Shown here: piece after piece, positions 9,507 to 18,758 of the stretch | Layout of the letters: the number at the start of each line of letters is the position of its first letter | Position numbering within the stretch: position 1 is the first letter of the stretch | Origin: Brumicola pallidula DSM 14239 = ACAM 615 | Lineage (GTDB): Bacteria > Pseudomonadota > Gammaproteobacteria > Enterobacterales > Alteromonadaceae | Length of the DNA: 64,000 nucleotides | NCBI RefSeq assembly: GCF_000428905.1 | Contig: NZ_KE386818.1 | Span: 58,231-122,230, forward strand | Direction of reading: 5' to 3' | Notes under the pieces: model-generated | Databases searched by the model: none | Told to the model about the DNA's origin: nothing | Seen by the model: the letters and a program-made list of their open reading frames with translations, nothing else | Position numbers and translations under genes: made by a program

Positions 9507-9779
9507 TAGCAGTCAACCGGATCTGGAATGCCTTGATGATCGCTGTCTGCGTGCAAAAAATTAATTAATTCACAATTCATTTACTTTTTTGGGTTTACTT
9601 ATCTTTTCAACTTGGCATACTTAATCTTACGTGGTTCATTTTGAATCCATCAGGGAAAAGCATGGACGGTGTATCTCTGTCCATACAACTTCTTCAACTA
9701 TAGTGACAAGCGAATAAAATACTTACCTATTAAGTAAGAGCGCACATAATGTCACATGCAAAAATAAAAGGCAGGGAAC

Positions 9780-12700
9780 GTGTCTACATATATAAAAAAA
9801 ATAACCACTTATTGTGGGTTGGGTGTTTTTGCTCTAGCTGGTATTGCAGGTGTTGCACAAGCTAATGACAAAAACTCAAATATACATACCATTCTTTCAA
9901 AACCTAAATTAAGTAAACCGCTGCGTGATCTTGCTCAACCTTTACCTAGATTGACTTCTGCACGTTTAGATAAAATGCGCGCTGCCGGTGATAAAGTCCC
10001 TGGAGAAGACGCAGGTTACGTTGTTCCTAACTTCAACTATCCGCTAGTGTCTTCTTATTTAGAAAAAGCAGCAGATGTGCCCGCAGACACAGTTATTCAA
10101 TATGAAGTAACAAGTGGAGGTAAATTTCAGCGTAATTTAGCTGCAAACGTAACACTTGGTGCTGGTTTTGATGGCATGGGTAACGTTTCTGGCGTTGCTC
10201 CACCTGATACCAATGCTGATGTTGGTCCTAATCATATTGTGCAAATGGTCAATGTGGCGCTTAGTATATGGGATAAAGAAGGAAACGAACTTCTTGCGCC
10301 AACTGCAATCAATGTGTTGTGGGATGATTTTGGTGGTCTTTGCGAATCGAATAATAACGGTGACCCTATCGTTCTTTATGATTCACAGGCCGATCGTTGG
10401 ATGATTACTCAATTTGCTTTCCCGAGTGGCTTTGACAATAACCGTGCTTGCATTGCGATTTCTCAAACAGGAGATCCAACAGGCTCGTATTACCGATATG
10501 ACTTTCTTTACAGTAATGTCAAATTTAACGATTATCCGCATTACGGTGTATGGACTGACGCATATTATGCTGGTGTGAACCAGTTTACAGGTAATAGCTT
10601 TACGGGTTCGGGTGTTGTTGCCTATGAACGTGATGCAATGCTAGCGGGTCAACCTGCTAGACAAGTCATCTTCGATCTAGAAACATCTAACCCGAATGTA
10701 TTCACTCCAATGCCAGCTGACATTGACGGTATTTTCTTACCGCCAACAGGTATGCCTGGTCTTTTTGTTACTGCGGATAATCCGGGTGAATTAAACCTAT
10801 GGCATTTCGATGTCGATTGGGACAACACAGACAATAGCTCGTTCACACTAGCAAACACACTTTCTGTTAGCGCTTATAGTGGTGCAGTTTGTGGTTTTGA
10901 TCGTGACTGTATCGAGCAACCAAACGAGCAAAACTTAGATGCGATTGGTGGCCGAATGATGTTCCGTCTTGCCTATCGCAATTTGGGTGGCACCGAGAAT
11001 AAACTCGTGGCGAGCCATACTGTTATTGGTTCAATAACGGATAACGATATTGCTGGCGTTCGTTGGTACGAAATTGATATCGATGATGACGGTTTTCAAA
11101 AGACGGATACTAATGGCGTTCTTGTTCCAGTGAATAACGGTACATTTAACTTAGACGACGGTAATTCACGTTGGATGGGCAGTGCTGCTATGGATGCTGT
11201 TGGTAACATCGGTGTTGGTTATAGCGTATCTGGCAATGATTTATTTCCGTCAATTCGCTTTAGTGGTCGTTCACAATCTGACGCAGCAAATATATTAACA
11301 GTGCCAGAAATAGAGATTAAAGCAGGTGAAGCATCTCAAGGCGGCATAAACCGCTGGGGCGATTACTCAAGCTTAAGCATAGATCCAACTGACGATTGCA
11401 CCATGTGGTACACCACTCAATACTACAAGGCTGAAAATGCAGAAACTCGTGGTTGGAGTACCTACATCGGCAGCGTGAAATTTGATGATTGTGTTGCAGG
11501 CCCTTCAGGCAAGATTACGGGTATTATTAGCGATTCAGCGGGTAACCCAATTGCGGGGGCTCAAGTCACTATTGGTGCATTAACTTCAAGAGCAAATAGT
11601 GAAGGTGTTTATACTTCAACCTTACCTGTCGGAGAAGACTTTACTGTTTCAGCATTTAAATATGGTTGGGATGTTGCAGAGACAACGGGTGTAGATGTAA
11701 TTGAAGATGAAGAAACAACTGTTGACTTCAGTTTAGCTGCGGCAACGCCGGTGACTGTTTCTGGTGTCGTTGCTGATGGTTCAGGCCTCAACTCACCATT
11801 GTTTGCAGAAATTGTTGTTGATGCTCCTGGTACTCGTTTAACTGCATTTACAAACCCTGTTACTGGCGCATTCAGTATTGATTTGTTCGAAGGAACATTA
11901 ATCAAAATGACAGCAATGTCTGTTGATGCCGGTTACATCGCTCAAAGCGTTGACTTTACGCCGACTGCTGGTACGCCACAAAACTTCGATTTGGTTGTTT
12001 TGGCAAGCTGTATTGCAAAAGGCTATGGTTTCTCTGAGCCTTCATTCGTTGAAGACTTTACTGGTGGCGTTCCTCCTACTAATTGGACCGTAGCTGATAC
12101 TGGTGACACAGGCACCGTATGGGGTCCTGGTTCTGCTAGTACCCGCGGTATTCTATTGGGTTCTGGTGAAGCAGCATTTATTGACAGCGATGATGCTGGC
12201 AATGGCGATACCGCGAGCACCTTAACTAGCCCCGTAATTCAAGTTGCTGATGTTTCATCTACTATGCTTGCATTTGATAGCTGGTTTAGAACTTTCGCTG
12301 GCTCTGACGTATACAACCTAGAACTTAGTGTCGATGGTGGTGCTTGGGTATCAATCCTTAATATGAGCGCGACCAACGCGGCTGAAACTTTATCCGTTGA
12401 CTTAGCGGCTCAAATCACAGGCGCCACTAGTTTTCAAGTTCGTTGGAACTATTCTGCAAATTTCGAATATTATGCAATTGTTGATAATGTTCAAATTGGT
12501 GGTAACACTTGTGAAGCACTAAATGGTTCTATTATTAAAGGTGTCGTTTCTGATGCAAACACCGGTAGCCTATTAAATGGTGCCACTATATCGACTGGTG
12601 ATGATTCAGTTTCAACAATAGCGACAGATAGTCCTGAGTTCCCGGGTGGATACTTCTCGATATTTGTTCCTGCTGACGAAACCACAATCGTTGTATCATT

Positions 12701-14390
12701 CGCCAACTATGAAACTGCGCAAATCACGGCTGTCGATGTTGTTCCTACAACACCAATTGCATTGAACGCACCACAGTTTGACATTGCTGATTCTTTAGCA
12801 ACCATAAGCGTTACTCAAGGTCGTGTTGGTACGTCGTCAATTACATTGGAGAATACGGGGACAGCTGAAGGTGACTATATAGTCCTCTTTACGCAAGCTC
12901 CTGATGCTAATTCTACGGCGCAAGTTACCGGTCCTTTCCATTCATCTTCACGTCACTTTGGTCCTAAGAACCTAACTGACTTAGATGCAAAAAAGGCGCG
13001 CTTTATTGTTGAACAAAAGTCACTCAAGCTACCTCAAGCAGCATCTGACGTACTGGGTGGTTTTGGTGTGTCAGAACAAATGGCGTTCCCTTGGGGAGTA
13101 GGCATTAATAAAGACACGGGTAACTTTTACGTAGGTGACCTTCTGGCTGGTGGTGCTGCTGTTGATGCAATTTATGAATATGCTCCAAACGGCGCTTATA
13201 CAGGAAATAGTATTGATAATACTGCGATTTCTGGTATTTTTGCTGCTGATATGGCCTACAACGGTCGCACTGGCATGTTGTGGCAAGTCGAAGTAGGCAA
13301 CAACGATTGTATTCATGAAATTGATCCTGTTGCGCTAGAATTAACCGGTAAGCAAATTTGCCCTGCATTTGGTACAAATCAGCGCGGTCTAGCTTACGAT
13401 CCGATCACCAATACGTTCTACGCAGGTTCTTGGAATGACAGTATCATTCACCAGTTTACGGTTGATGGTACGATATTGCGTTCTGTGAATGTTGGTCTTG
13501 CTGTATCTGGTTTAGCGCTTAATCCAGTTTCTGGTAAATTGTATGTAATACAAAATACATCGACTGCATTTGATGTGACTATCTTAGATGCTAACTCTTC
13601 CGAGTTTGATGCACTAACGGGCTTTAATTTGTTAGCTAGTGATGCACTACCTGTTGATCCTTTAGAGGGTGGTGAGCAATCAGGTTTAGCAGCGCAATGT
13701 GACGGTACCCTTTGGACGCCTTCACGTTCACTAGCTGGTTTAATCGCTTTTGAAAGCGGCGAGACTAACTTCTGTGAATGGAAGAACCTTCCTTGGGTTA
13801 CTCAAACATCTATGGCTGCTGGGACATTAGCGGCAGGTGCTTCCACTGACATTGAGTTAGAGTTTGATACTATTAATGTTGATACAGGTAGCTACTCTGC
13901 TCAAATGGTCACGTCTGGTAACACACCTTACGCCGATTCAAGTACTGCAGTCGCATTGAGTGTTACAGCACCAGTTTCTGGTGACGTATCATTAGCATCA
14001 GTCGAAACCAAAGCGATCAATGGTCAGCCTGCACTAGTGTCGGTTAACCGAGTTGATGGTTCAGACTTCGCAATAAGCGTAGATTATGAACTAGGTAACG
14101 GAACAGCGAGGCAAGGTGAGCACTTTATTGCGCTTGAAGGTACATTGACTTGGGAAGATGGTGATACATCTGCTAAAACAATTACAATCAACACAGTGAA
14201 TACTGATATAAATGAAGACCTAGGTTTCTCCGTAGTGTTAACGCAAACTACTGGCGGCGCTGAAATTATTCGCGCAAGCACCGCGGTTATCATTTTAGGT
14301 GATAAGAAATCTGATGGTGGTAGCTTAGGCTTCCTATTAGTGGCCCTGCTTACCCTCGGTGGATTAGCAAGAAGACGCTATAAGTTCTAA
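9780..14390 (+). CDS. Giant multidomain secreted protein with GlyGly-CTERM tail
   Basis: A 1536-residue exported protein. Signal peptide about 1-28 (ending GVAQA). Residues about 120-570 form a repetitive beta-rich region (GVAPPDTNADVGPNHIVQMVN, then RWMITQF, RWMGSAAMD), perhaps a propeller. Next come two carboxypeptidase-regulatory/CNA-B-like modules (about 577-740), a jelly-roll-like module (about 750-905, beginning FVEDFTGGVPPTNW), a third such module (about 917-1000), a second propeller-like region (about 1090-1270) and a Calx-beta-like domain (about 1400-1500). The C-end GGSLGFLL followed by a hydrophobic run and ARRR is a GlyGly-CTERM sorting signal, normally cut by rhombosortase. GTG start with AGGCAGGGAA upstream. 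No catalytic motif recognised; adhesion or surface binding is a guess. Confidence 0.85.
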   Translation: MSTYIKKITTYCGLGVFALAGIAGVAQANDKNSNIHTILSKPKLSKPLRDLAQPLPRLTSARLDKMRAAGDKVPGEDAGYVVPNFNYPLVSSYLEKAADVPADTVIQYEVTSGGKFQRNLAANVTLGAGFDGMGNVSGVAPPDTNADVGPNHIVQMVNVALSIWDKEGNELLAPTAINVLWDDFGGLCESNNNGDPIVLYDSQADRWMITQFAFPSGFDNNRACIAISQTGDPTGSYYRYDFLYSNVKFNDYPHYGVWTDAYYAGVNQFTGNSFTGSGVVAYERDAMLAGQPARQVIFDLETSNPNVFTPMPADIDGIFLPPTGMPGLFVTADNPGELNLWHFDVDWDNTDNSSFTLANTLSVSAYSGAVCGFDRDCIEQPNEQNLDAIGGRMMFRLAYRNLGGTENKLVASHTVIGSITDNDIAGVRWYEIDIDDDGFQKTDTNGVLVPVNNGTFNLDDGNSRWMGSAAMDAVGNIGVGYSVSGNDLFPSIRFSGRSQSDAANILTVPEIEIKAGEASQGGINRWGDYSSLSIDPTDDCTMWYTTQYYKAENAETRGWSTYIGSVKFDDCVAGPSGKITGIISDSAGNPIAGAQVTIGALTSRANSEGVYTSTLPVGEDFTVSAFKYGWDVAETTGVDVIEDEETTVDFSLAAATPVTVSGVVADGSGLNSPLFAEIVVDAPGTRLTAFTNPVTGAFSIDLFEGTLIKMTAMSVDAGYIAQSVDFTPTAGTPQNFDLVVLASCIAKGYGFSEPSFVEDFTGGVPPTNWTVADTGDTGTVWGPGSASTRGILLGSGEAAFIDSDDAGNGDTASTLTSPVIQVADVSSTMLAFDSWFRTFAGSDVYNLELSVDGGAWVSILNMSATNAAETLSVDLAAQITGATSFQVRWNYSANFEYYAIVDNVQIGGNTCEALNGSIIKGVVSDANTGSLLNGATISTGDDSVSTIATDSPEFPGGYFSIFVPADETTIVVSFANYETAQITAVDVVPTTPIALNAPQFDIADSLATISVTQGRVGTSSITLENTGTAEGDYIVLFTQAPDANSTAQVTGPFHSSSRHFGPKNLTDLDAKKARFIVEQKSLKLPQAASDVLGGFGVSEQMAFPWGVGINKDTGNFYVGDLLAGGAAVDAIYEYAPNGAYTGNSIDNTAISGIFAADMAYNGRTGMLWQVEVGNNDCIHEIDPVALELTGKQICPAFGTNQRGLAYDPITNTFYAGSWNDSIIHQFTVDGTILRSVNVGLAVSGLALNPVSGKLYVIQNTSTAFDVTILDANSSEFDALTGFNLLASDALPVDPLEGGEQSGLAAQCDGTLWTPSRSLAGLIAFESGETNFCEWKNLPWVTQTSMAAGTLAAGASTDIELEFDTINVDTGSYSAQMVTSGNTPYADSSTAVALSVTAPVSGDVSLASVETKAINGQPALVSVNRVDGSDFAISVDYELGNGTARQGEHFIALEGTLTWEDGDTSAKTITINTVNTDINEDLGFSVVLTQTTGGAEIIRASTAVIILGDKKSDGGSLGFLLVALLTLGGLARRRYKF

Positions 14391-14409
14391 CGCAAACTAA
14401 AGCAATAAA

Positions 14410-14439
14410 AAACCCGCAATGAAAATTGCGGGTTTTTTT
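14410..14439. terminator. Bidirectional Rho-independent terminator
   Basis: ACCCGCAAT (14412-14420) and ATTGCGGGT (14425-14433) form a perfect 9-bp stem with a GAAA tetraloop, with A-run before and T-run after. It serves the large secreted-protein gene and also the convergent DUF2237 gene. Confidence 0.95.
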
Positions 14440-14464
14440 CTTTATATTTAAAAAACGAAGCCTG

Positions 14465-14827
14465 TTAGTTTTTATGGCTATATTCTGTTAACGTTTCTAG
14501 CCCAATGATGCTCAGCGCAGCTTCATTTGTTGCTTCAAGGTCAATCTTAGGTGCAACTTCCATATATAAGGCTTCGCGCCATCTTATTGCACACAGACAC
14601 CATTTATCCCCTGGTTTGAGTCCTTCAAATTGATACATTGGATTTGGCGTGATCAGGTCATTGCCACGAGTTAATGAGTAATTCAGAAAAGCTTCAGTGA
14701 CTATTGCACAAACACTGTGATTACCGGCATCACCCTCAGGCACGTAGCAAAAACCTTCTCGAGTATATCCCGAGTTTCCACAACATAATTTTAATGTTGT
14801 CCCCAGTACGTTTTTTTGATTCGCCAT
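14465..14827 (-). CDS. DUF2237 family protein
   Basis: A 120-residue cytoplasmic protein of the DUF2237 family, function unknown. Family marks are NVLGTTLKLCC at the N-end, FCYVPEGDAGNHSVCAIVTEAFL and GLKPGDKWCLCAIRWREAL. Six conserved Cys (15, 16, 27, 40, 77, 79) suggest metal binding, which is inference. It is divergent from ubiG, about 75 bp away, and ends at the shared terminator. Confidence 0.88.
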   Translation of the reverse strand: MANQKNVLGTTLKLCCGNSGYTREGFCYVPEGDAGNHSVCAIVTEAFLNYSLTRGNDLITPNPMYQFEGLKPGDKWCLCAIRWREALYMEVAPKIDLEATNEAALSIIGLETLTEYSHKN

Positions 14828-14901
14828 TTATAATCCTTAAACTTTATATTGCGTATTAAGATGTAATACTCACTTATTTCGAGATAAGGTTAGTTATTAC
14901 G

Positions 14902-15675
14902 ATGTTAGACAAGAGTAAACTCAGTCATATTTCAAAAACCAATGAAAATTCTAGCAATGTTTCTGCAGCAGAGATACAGCGATTTGATAATCTTGCTGAA
15001 TCTTGGTGGGATCCAAATGGAAAATATAAGACGGCATTGATTTTTAATCAGGCTCGTCTTAGCTATTTCATTCCACAAATTTGCCAACGTTTCGGTAAAG
15101 ATCCTAGTCAATGTGACTGCTTAAAAGGGCTTACTATCCTCGATGTTGGCAGTGGCGGTGGACTGGTTTGCGAGCCCCTAGCAGCCAGAGGAGCAACGGT
15201 TGTCGGTATTGATGCAAGCGCCATGAGTATTGCGGTTGCCAAGCGACATGCGCTTAAATCAGGCTTAACTATCGACTATCGACACATGTTGTCATCAGAC
15301 CTTAGCAAACAAGATGAGAAATTTGATGTTGTGATTAACGCTGAAGTTGTTGAACACGTGCCAGATCAATCCGCGTTAATTAAACAGTGTGGTGATTTAA
15401 CTAAGGATGCCGGATTTGTTATTCTTGCAACGCTCAATAGAACCCTCAAATCATATGTTATCGCGATCCTAGGGGCTGAATATGTCATGCGATATTTACC
15501 TGTAGGTACTCATAGTTGGACCAAGTTTGTTAAACCACGCGAACTGAATCATATGGCTAGTTCGGCAGGGCTAACTCAAATATCCGAATCGGGCATGGCT
15601 TACAATCCGATAAGTCGACGTTGGCGATTGACTAAAAGTTTGTCGGTTAACTATATTCAATGTTATAAAAAATAA
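14902..15675 (+). CDS. ubiG: Ubiquinone biosynthesis O-methyltransferase
   Basis: SAM-dependent enzyme performing both O-methylations of ubiquinone synthesis. The 257 residues show the UbiG signature EIQRFDNLAESWWDPNGKYKTAL (about 24-46), SAM motif I ILDVGSGGGL (79-88), the acidic VVGIDAS after strand 2, VVEHVPD, and THSWTKFVKPRELNHMA near the C-end. A little longer than the E. coli protein (240) because of a Ser/Asn-rich N-tail and an insert with CDCLKG before motif I. Single gene with its own upstream region. Confidence 0.95.
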   Translation: MLDKSKLSHISKTNENSSNVSAAEIQRFDNLAESWWDPNGKYKTALIFNQARLSYFIPQICQRFGKDPSQCDCLKGLTILDVGSGGGLVCEPLAARGATVVGIDASAMSIAVAKRHALKSGLTIDYRHMLSSDLSKQDEKFDVVINAEVVEHVPDQSALIKQCGDLTKDAGFVILATLNRTLKSYVIAILGAEYVMRYLPVGTHSWTKFVKPRELNHMASSAGLTQISESGMAYNPISRRWRLTKSLSVNYIQCYKK

Positions 15676-15782
15676 AAATAGCTGATGCGGTCGGTTGCCC
15701 TATATCGTCATGGTCTAATACAGTATAGTCAGATGTAATAAATGCGTTACATTGGACCTGAACCCGAAAGGAATATTGATTG

Positions 15783-16391
15783 ATGAAAATTTACGACACT
15801 AAAACGGCACCCACTCCAAGAAGAGTTAGGATTTTTTTAGCAGAAAAGAATATTCCTATGGAGTATGTTCAAGTTGACCTACAAAAAGGTGAGAACCTGT
15901 CTATAGAAATGCGCGCTAAAAACCCGATAGGTAAAATCCCTATATTGGAGCTGGATGATGGGACTTGTATCAGTGAAAGTGACGCCATTTGCCAATATTT
16001 TGAAGCACTCCAACCCGAGCCCTACTTGTTTGGTGAAACGCCTCTGCAGAAAGCACAGATAGCAATGTGGTCGAGACAAGTGGAGTTCTATTTATTTATG
16101 CAAATTGGTATGTGCTTTCAACATACAACCGGTTACTTTAAAGACCGAATGAATCCAATTAAAGAGTATGGTATTGAAGCTGGTATTAATGCGTCAAAGT
16201 TTTTAAACGTGTTAAATCGACAGCTTGAAAAAAGCCAATTTGTTGCTGGCGATACATTTTCGATAGCTGATATCACGACAATGTGTTCAATTGATTTTGG
16301 TCGTGTGGTAGATGTTCGCATGAAAGACGAACATAGTGCACTGCAAGAATGGTACAAACGTGTTTCTGCAAGGCCCAGTGCCAAAGCATAG
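15783..16391 (+). CDS. Glutathione S-transferase
   Basis: A 202-residue GST of the two-domain cytosolic type. The N-terminal thioredoxin-like domain begins MKIYDTKTAPTPRRVRIFLAEKNI and has NPIGKIPILELDDG with the cis-Pro, and the glutathione-gamma-Glu-binding ESDAICQYFE. The helical C-domain ends with FVAGDTFSIADITTMCSIDF (N-capping box). The Ser/Tyr/Cys catalytic residue class is unclear: TAPTPRRV has Thr/Pro at the usual place. An in-frame TTG directly before the ATG is possible; AAAGGA lies 8-11 bp upstream. Downstream lies an eroded oxidoreductase remnant. Confidence 0.92.
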   Translation: MKIYDTKTAPTPRRVRIFLAEKNIPMEYVQVDLQKGENLSIEMRAKNPIGKIPILELDDGTCISESDAICQYFEALQPEPYLFGETPLQKAQIAMWSRQVEFYLFMQIGMCFQHTTGYFKDRMNPIKEYGIEAGINASKFLNVLNRQLEKSQFVAGDTFSIADITTMCSIDFGRVVDVRMKDEHSALQEWYKRVSARPSAKA

Positions 16392-16500
16392 TTTGTTGTT
16401 GCAAGGTTCACATGATTTCATTATAACCCTTCGCTAGTGCCTCGCAACGACCTACTTTCCAACCACGTCACCATCATTAATCATGTGAAATATCACATAG

Positions 16501-16614
16501 GTTTGGGTTAAATCATTAGGTGCTTATCATGTGATTAATTATCATCACGATATTGAATAGCAGCTTTTAGAAGCAGGGCAAGCACAAGGGAAGATTGTAC
16601 TTGCCGGGTTCTAA
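16501..16614 (+). pseudogene. Remnant of a zinc-type/quinone oxidoreductase gene
   Basis: One frame reads VWVKSLGAYHVINYHHDIE, a stop (TAG at 16558-16560), then QLLEAGQAQGKIVLAGF and TAA at 16612. The first part matches the SLGADHVINY cofactor-binding stretch and the second the C-terminal end (LLExGxxxGKIVL) of medium-chain quinone oxidoreductases. In an intact gene these are over 100 residues apart, so a large internal deletion has joined them. A stop in frame lies at 16498. No function is expected. Confidence 0.7.
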
Positions 16615-16679
16615 CAATACCTTAAACCGGCTGTGATGAGATGAAGTATGCTCGAGCAATTAGGCGTTGGTTGCTCAAA

Positions 16680-17969
16680 TTATTTTTCGTCAACTAACGC
16701 TTGATAGGTTAAATTTCGCAAGTCGTCGGCATAACGATGTGTGCCGTTTGGAATAAACTGCGCCATACCTATAATGATGATGTTCTCAACTGGGTCAATT
16801 CTAAAGTAGGTTGATGCTGCACCTGACCAACCAAAGTTACCTTCAGAACCCATAAATTTCAGAGCGCCGGTATCCACGGTAACTGACATTGCTAGTCCAT
16901 AACCTTCTCCGTTAGCCCAAGCGCTGTAGGGCAATAAATTAGCAGGAAGATGATTTGAACGCATATATTCAACTGTTTTACGCCCTAAAATTCGTACACC
17001 ATTGACTTCACCATTATTTAATAACATGCGAGCAAATGTCAGGTAATCGTCGATTGTTGAGACCATTCCACCACCGCCATTGTGGATCGCTGGATCACTA
17101 AGATAGTCACCTAAGGGTTCGTTTTCCATTACCACAGTTTCGCCTTGTTTATTATTGTTGTATATCTGGGATAAACGATGCACTTTCTCAGCAGGCACAT
17201 AAAAATCAGTGTCTTGCATATTTAAAGGAGTGAGGATTTCTTGCTTTACATATTCACCCAGCTTCATGCCACTGAGTTTTTCAACTAAAAAGCCAATCAC
17301 ATCAGTATTTACGCCATAATTCCACTGTGTACCAGGTTGATGATTAAGCGGCAGTCTAGCTAGCTCCGTTAACACATTTTCGGGTGTTGCCTTGCCTTGT
17401 ATCATTGGTGAAGCGCGGTAGAGTTTATCAACTTCACTTCCGGTAAAGCCGTAGCTAAAACCCGCAGTATGAGTAAATAAGTCAATAATTCGAATTGGTG
17501 ATTTGGCGTCTTCTAACACCATGCTTTCGCCACTACCACTAACATACACTTTTAAATTAGCAAGCTCAGGCAAGTACATCGCAATAGGGTCATTCATATG
17601 AAACTTCCCTTGCTCCCAGAGGGTCAATGCGGCAACAGCCGTAATCGGTTTGCTCATGGAGTAGATCCGGAAAATGGTATCACGTTGCATGGCTTCGCCG
17701 GCCGCTCTGTCCTGCATGCCCTGCGCAGCGAAGTGAACGATTTGATCATTGCGTGACACTAAGGTTGTGATACCTGCAAGTTTGCCTGTATCGATATACT
17801 CTTGCATCTTGTCATTGATGCGCAGTAAACGTTGCTCAGAAAAGCCTTGTTGAGTGTTAAAAGATTGCGTTTTACTTTGTGGTTGCGGCACATAACTGCC
17901 GTTTTCACTGACAGATACGACACAGGCGGAAAGTGACAAACTCAGGAGAACTACTAAGATTTTTTTCAT
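16680..17969 (-). CDS. Beta-lactamase-family serine hydrolase lipoprotein
   Basis: A 429-residue penicillin-binding-protein-like serine hydrolase, probably a periplasmic or membrane-anchored esterase or peptidase, not necessarily a drug resistance enzyme. The N-end MKKILVVLLSLSLSAC has a lipobox with Cys16. Catalytic SMSK (Ser104-Lys107), the LFTHTAGFSYG block, a Tyr in WNYGVNTDVIGFLVEKLSG and GGGGMVSTIDDYLTFARMLL are typical of the family. A GTG at 17996 in frame would add nine residues; neither start has a good Shine-Dalgarno site. Stands alone. Confidence 0.9.
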   Translation of the reverse strand: MKKILVVLLSLSLSACVVSVSENGSYVPQPQSKTQSFNTQQGFSEQRLLRINDKMQEYIDTGKLAGITTLVSRNDQIVHFAAQGMQDRAAGEAMQRDTIFRIYSMSKPITAVAALTLWEQGKFHMNDPIAMYLPELANLKVYVSGSGESMVLEDAKSPIRIIDLFTHTAGFSYGFTGSEVDKLYRASPMIQGKATPENVLTELARLPLNHQPGTQWNYGVNTDVIGFLVEKLSGMKLGEYVKQEILTPLNMQDTDFYVPAEKVHRLSQIYNNNKQGETVVMENEPLGDYLSDPAIHNGGGGMVSTIDDYLTFARMLLNNGEVNGVRILGRKTVEYMRSNHLPANLLPYSAWANGEGYGLAMSVTVDTGALKFMGSEGNFGWSGAASTYFRIDPVENIIIIGMAQFIPNGTHRYADDLRNLTYQALVDEK

Positions 17970-18155
17970 AATTATTTTTATTATTTTGAACGTCACTTAG
18001 TGTAACCGTTGTAACTTTGCTTGCAAGAGAGAATTTGTTTACGGGCTACTGCTTACTCAATCTTCTGTTAATGCGGAGTTTTCAATTCCTGTAAATTCCT
18101 TACGGGTCTTTTTAGGTAGCTCTTCAAATAACGCTTGCTAACAGTAATATTACCT

Positions 18156-18198
18156 ATTAATATATGTACCACTTGTTGTGTGGGTACATGTAATTAAT
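18156..18198. promoter_or_regulatory. Extended inverted repeat, candidate regulator operator
   Basis: ATGTACC (18164-18170) and GGTACAT (18183-18189) are perfect inverted arms, flanked outside by ATTAAT (18156-18161) and ATTAAT (18193-18198), itself a symmetrical pair. YtrA-type GntR regulators often bind GTAC-containing dyads next to their own operons. It lies about 175 bp before such a gene. The rest of 17970-18371 is AT-rich with nothing else recognised. Confidence 0.45.
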
Positions 18199-18371
18199 AG
18201 CTCTGAATATGATTATAAAAACTCAACGCGATAAACGTTTTTTAAAATAGAAATAAAAATAAAAATAGAAACAAGCAATATTAACGGAGTCGATACGACA
18301 TGCTCCATCAACATAAATATCGATTTCTAAGGCTAGTTAATTGAGTAGTCACTCCCAAATAGGCGCATTTT

Positions 18372-18749
18372 ATGATTACGATTGAGCTGGACTCGCCAGA
18401 ACCATTGTTTAATCAATTGATTATTCAAATCAAAAAAGCGATAGAAACAAAGCAGCTTTATGCAGGTGATGCTTTACCTTCTATCAGACAACTTGCAAAC
18501 GACCTAGACATAAATTCAAAAACGGTGGCCAAAGCTTATAGACTTCTCGAGCGTGACAAAGTAATAGAAACCAAAGGCTACAGGGGAACTTATGTACACC
18601 CTAATGCATTGGATAATGTGCAATTTAATCTAAATGGATGGCTAGATTCACAAGTTTGCCTGGCGGTGAATCGTTACCGTGAAGCCGGAGCAACAGATTC
18701 TGAAATACGCATTGCATTTACGCAAGCAATGACAAATACCAAAAAGTGA
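18372..18749 (+). CDS. GntR-family (YtrA type) transcriptional regulator
   Basis: A 125-residue DNA-binding protein. The N-terminal winged helix-turn-helix reads PLFNQLIIQIKKAIETKQLY, then LPSIRQLANDLDINSKTVAKAYRLLE (about 35-62), and ends with the GTYV wing. Only a short helical tail follows, as in the YtrA subgroup, whose members usually control adjacent ABC transporter or membrane-protein genes. The following gene starts 9 bp later and is a membrane protein, so the pair is an operon. Confidence 0.92.
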   Translation: MITIELDSPEPLFNQLIIQIKKAIETKQLYAGDALPSIRQLANDLDINSKTVAKAYRLLERDKVIETKGYRGTYVHPNALDNVQFNLNGWLDSQVCLAVNRYREAGATDSEIRIAFTQAMTNTKK

Positions 18750-18758
18750 GGGCGAATT

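Noticed and set aside
9662..9684. Inverted repeat ATGGAC/GTCCAT before the giant secreted-protein gene
   Set aside because: Six-base arms with an eleven-base spacer; too weak to call an operator.
13071..13377. Two minus-strand frames within the giant secreted-protein gene
   Set aside because: Shadows of the coding strand; no start site or family likeness.
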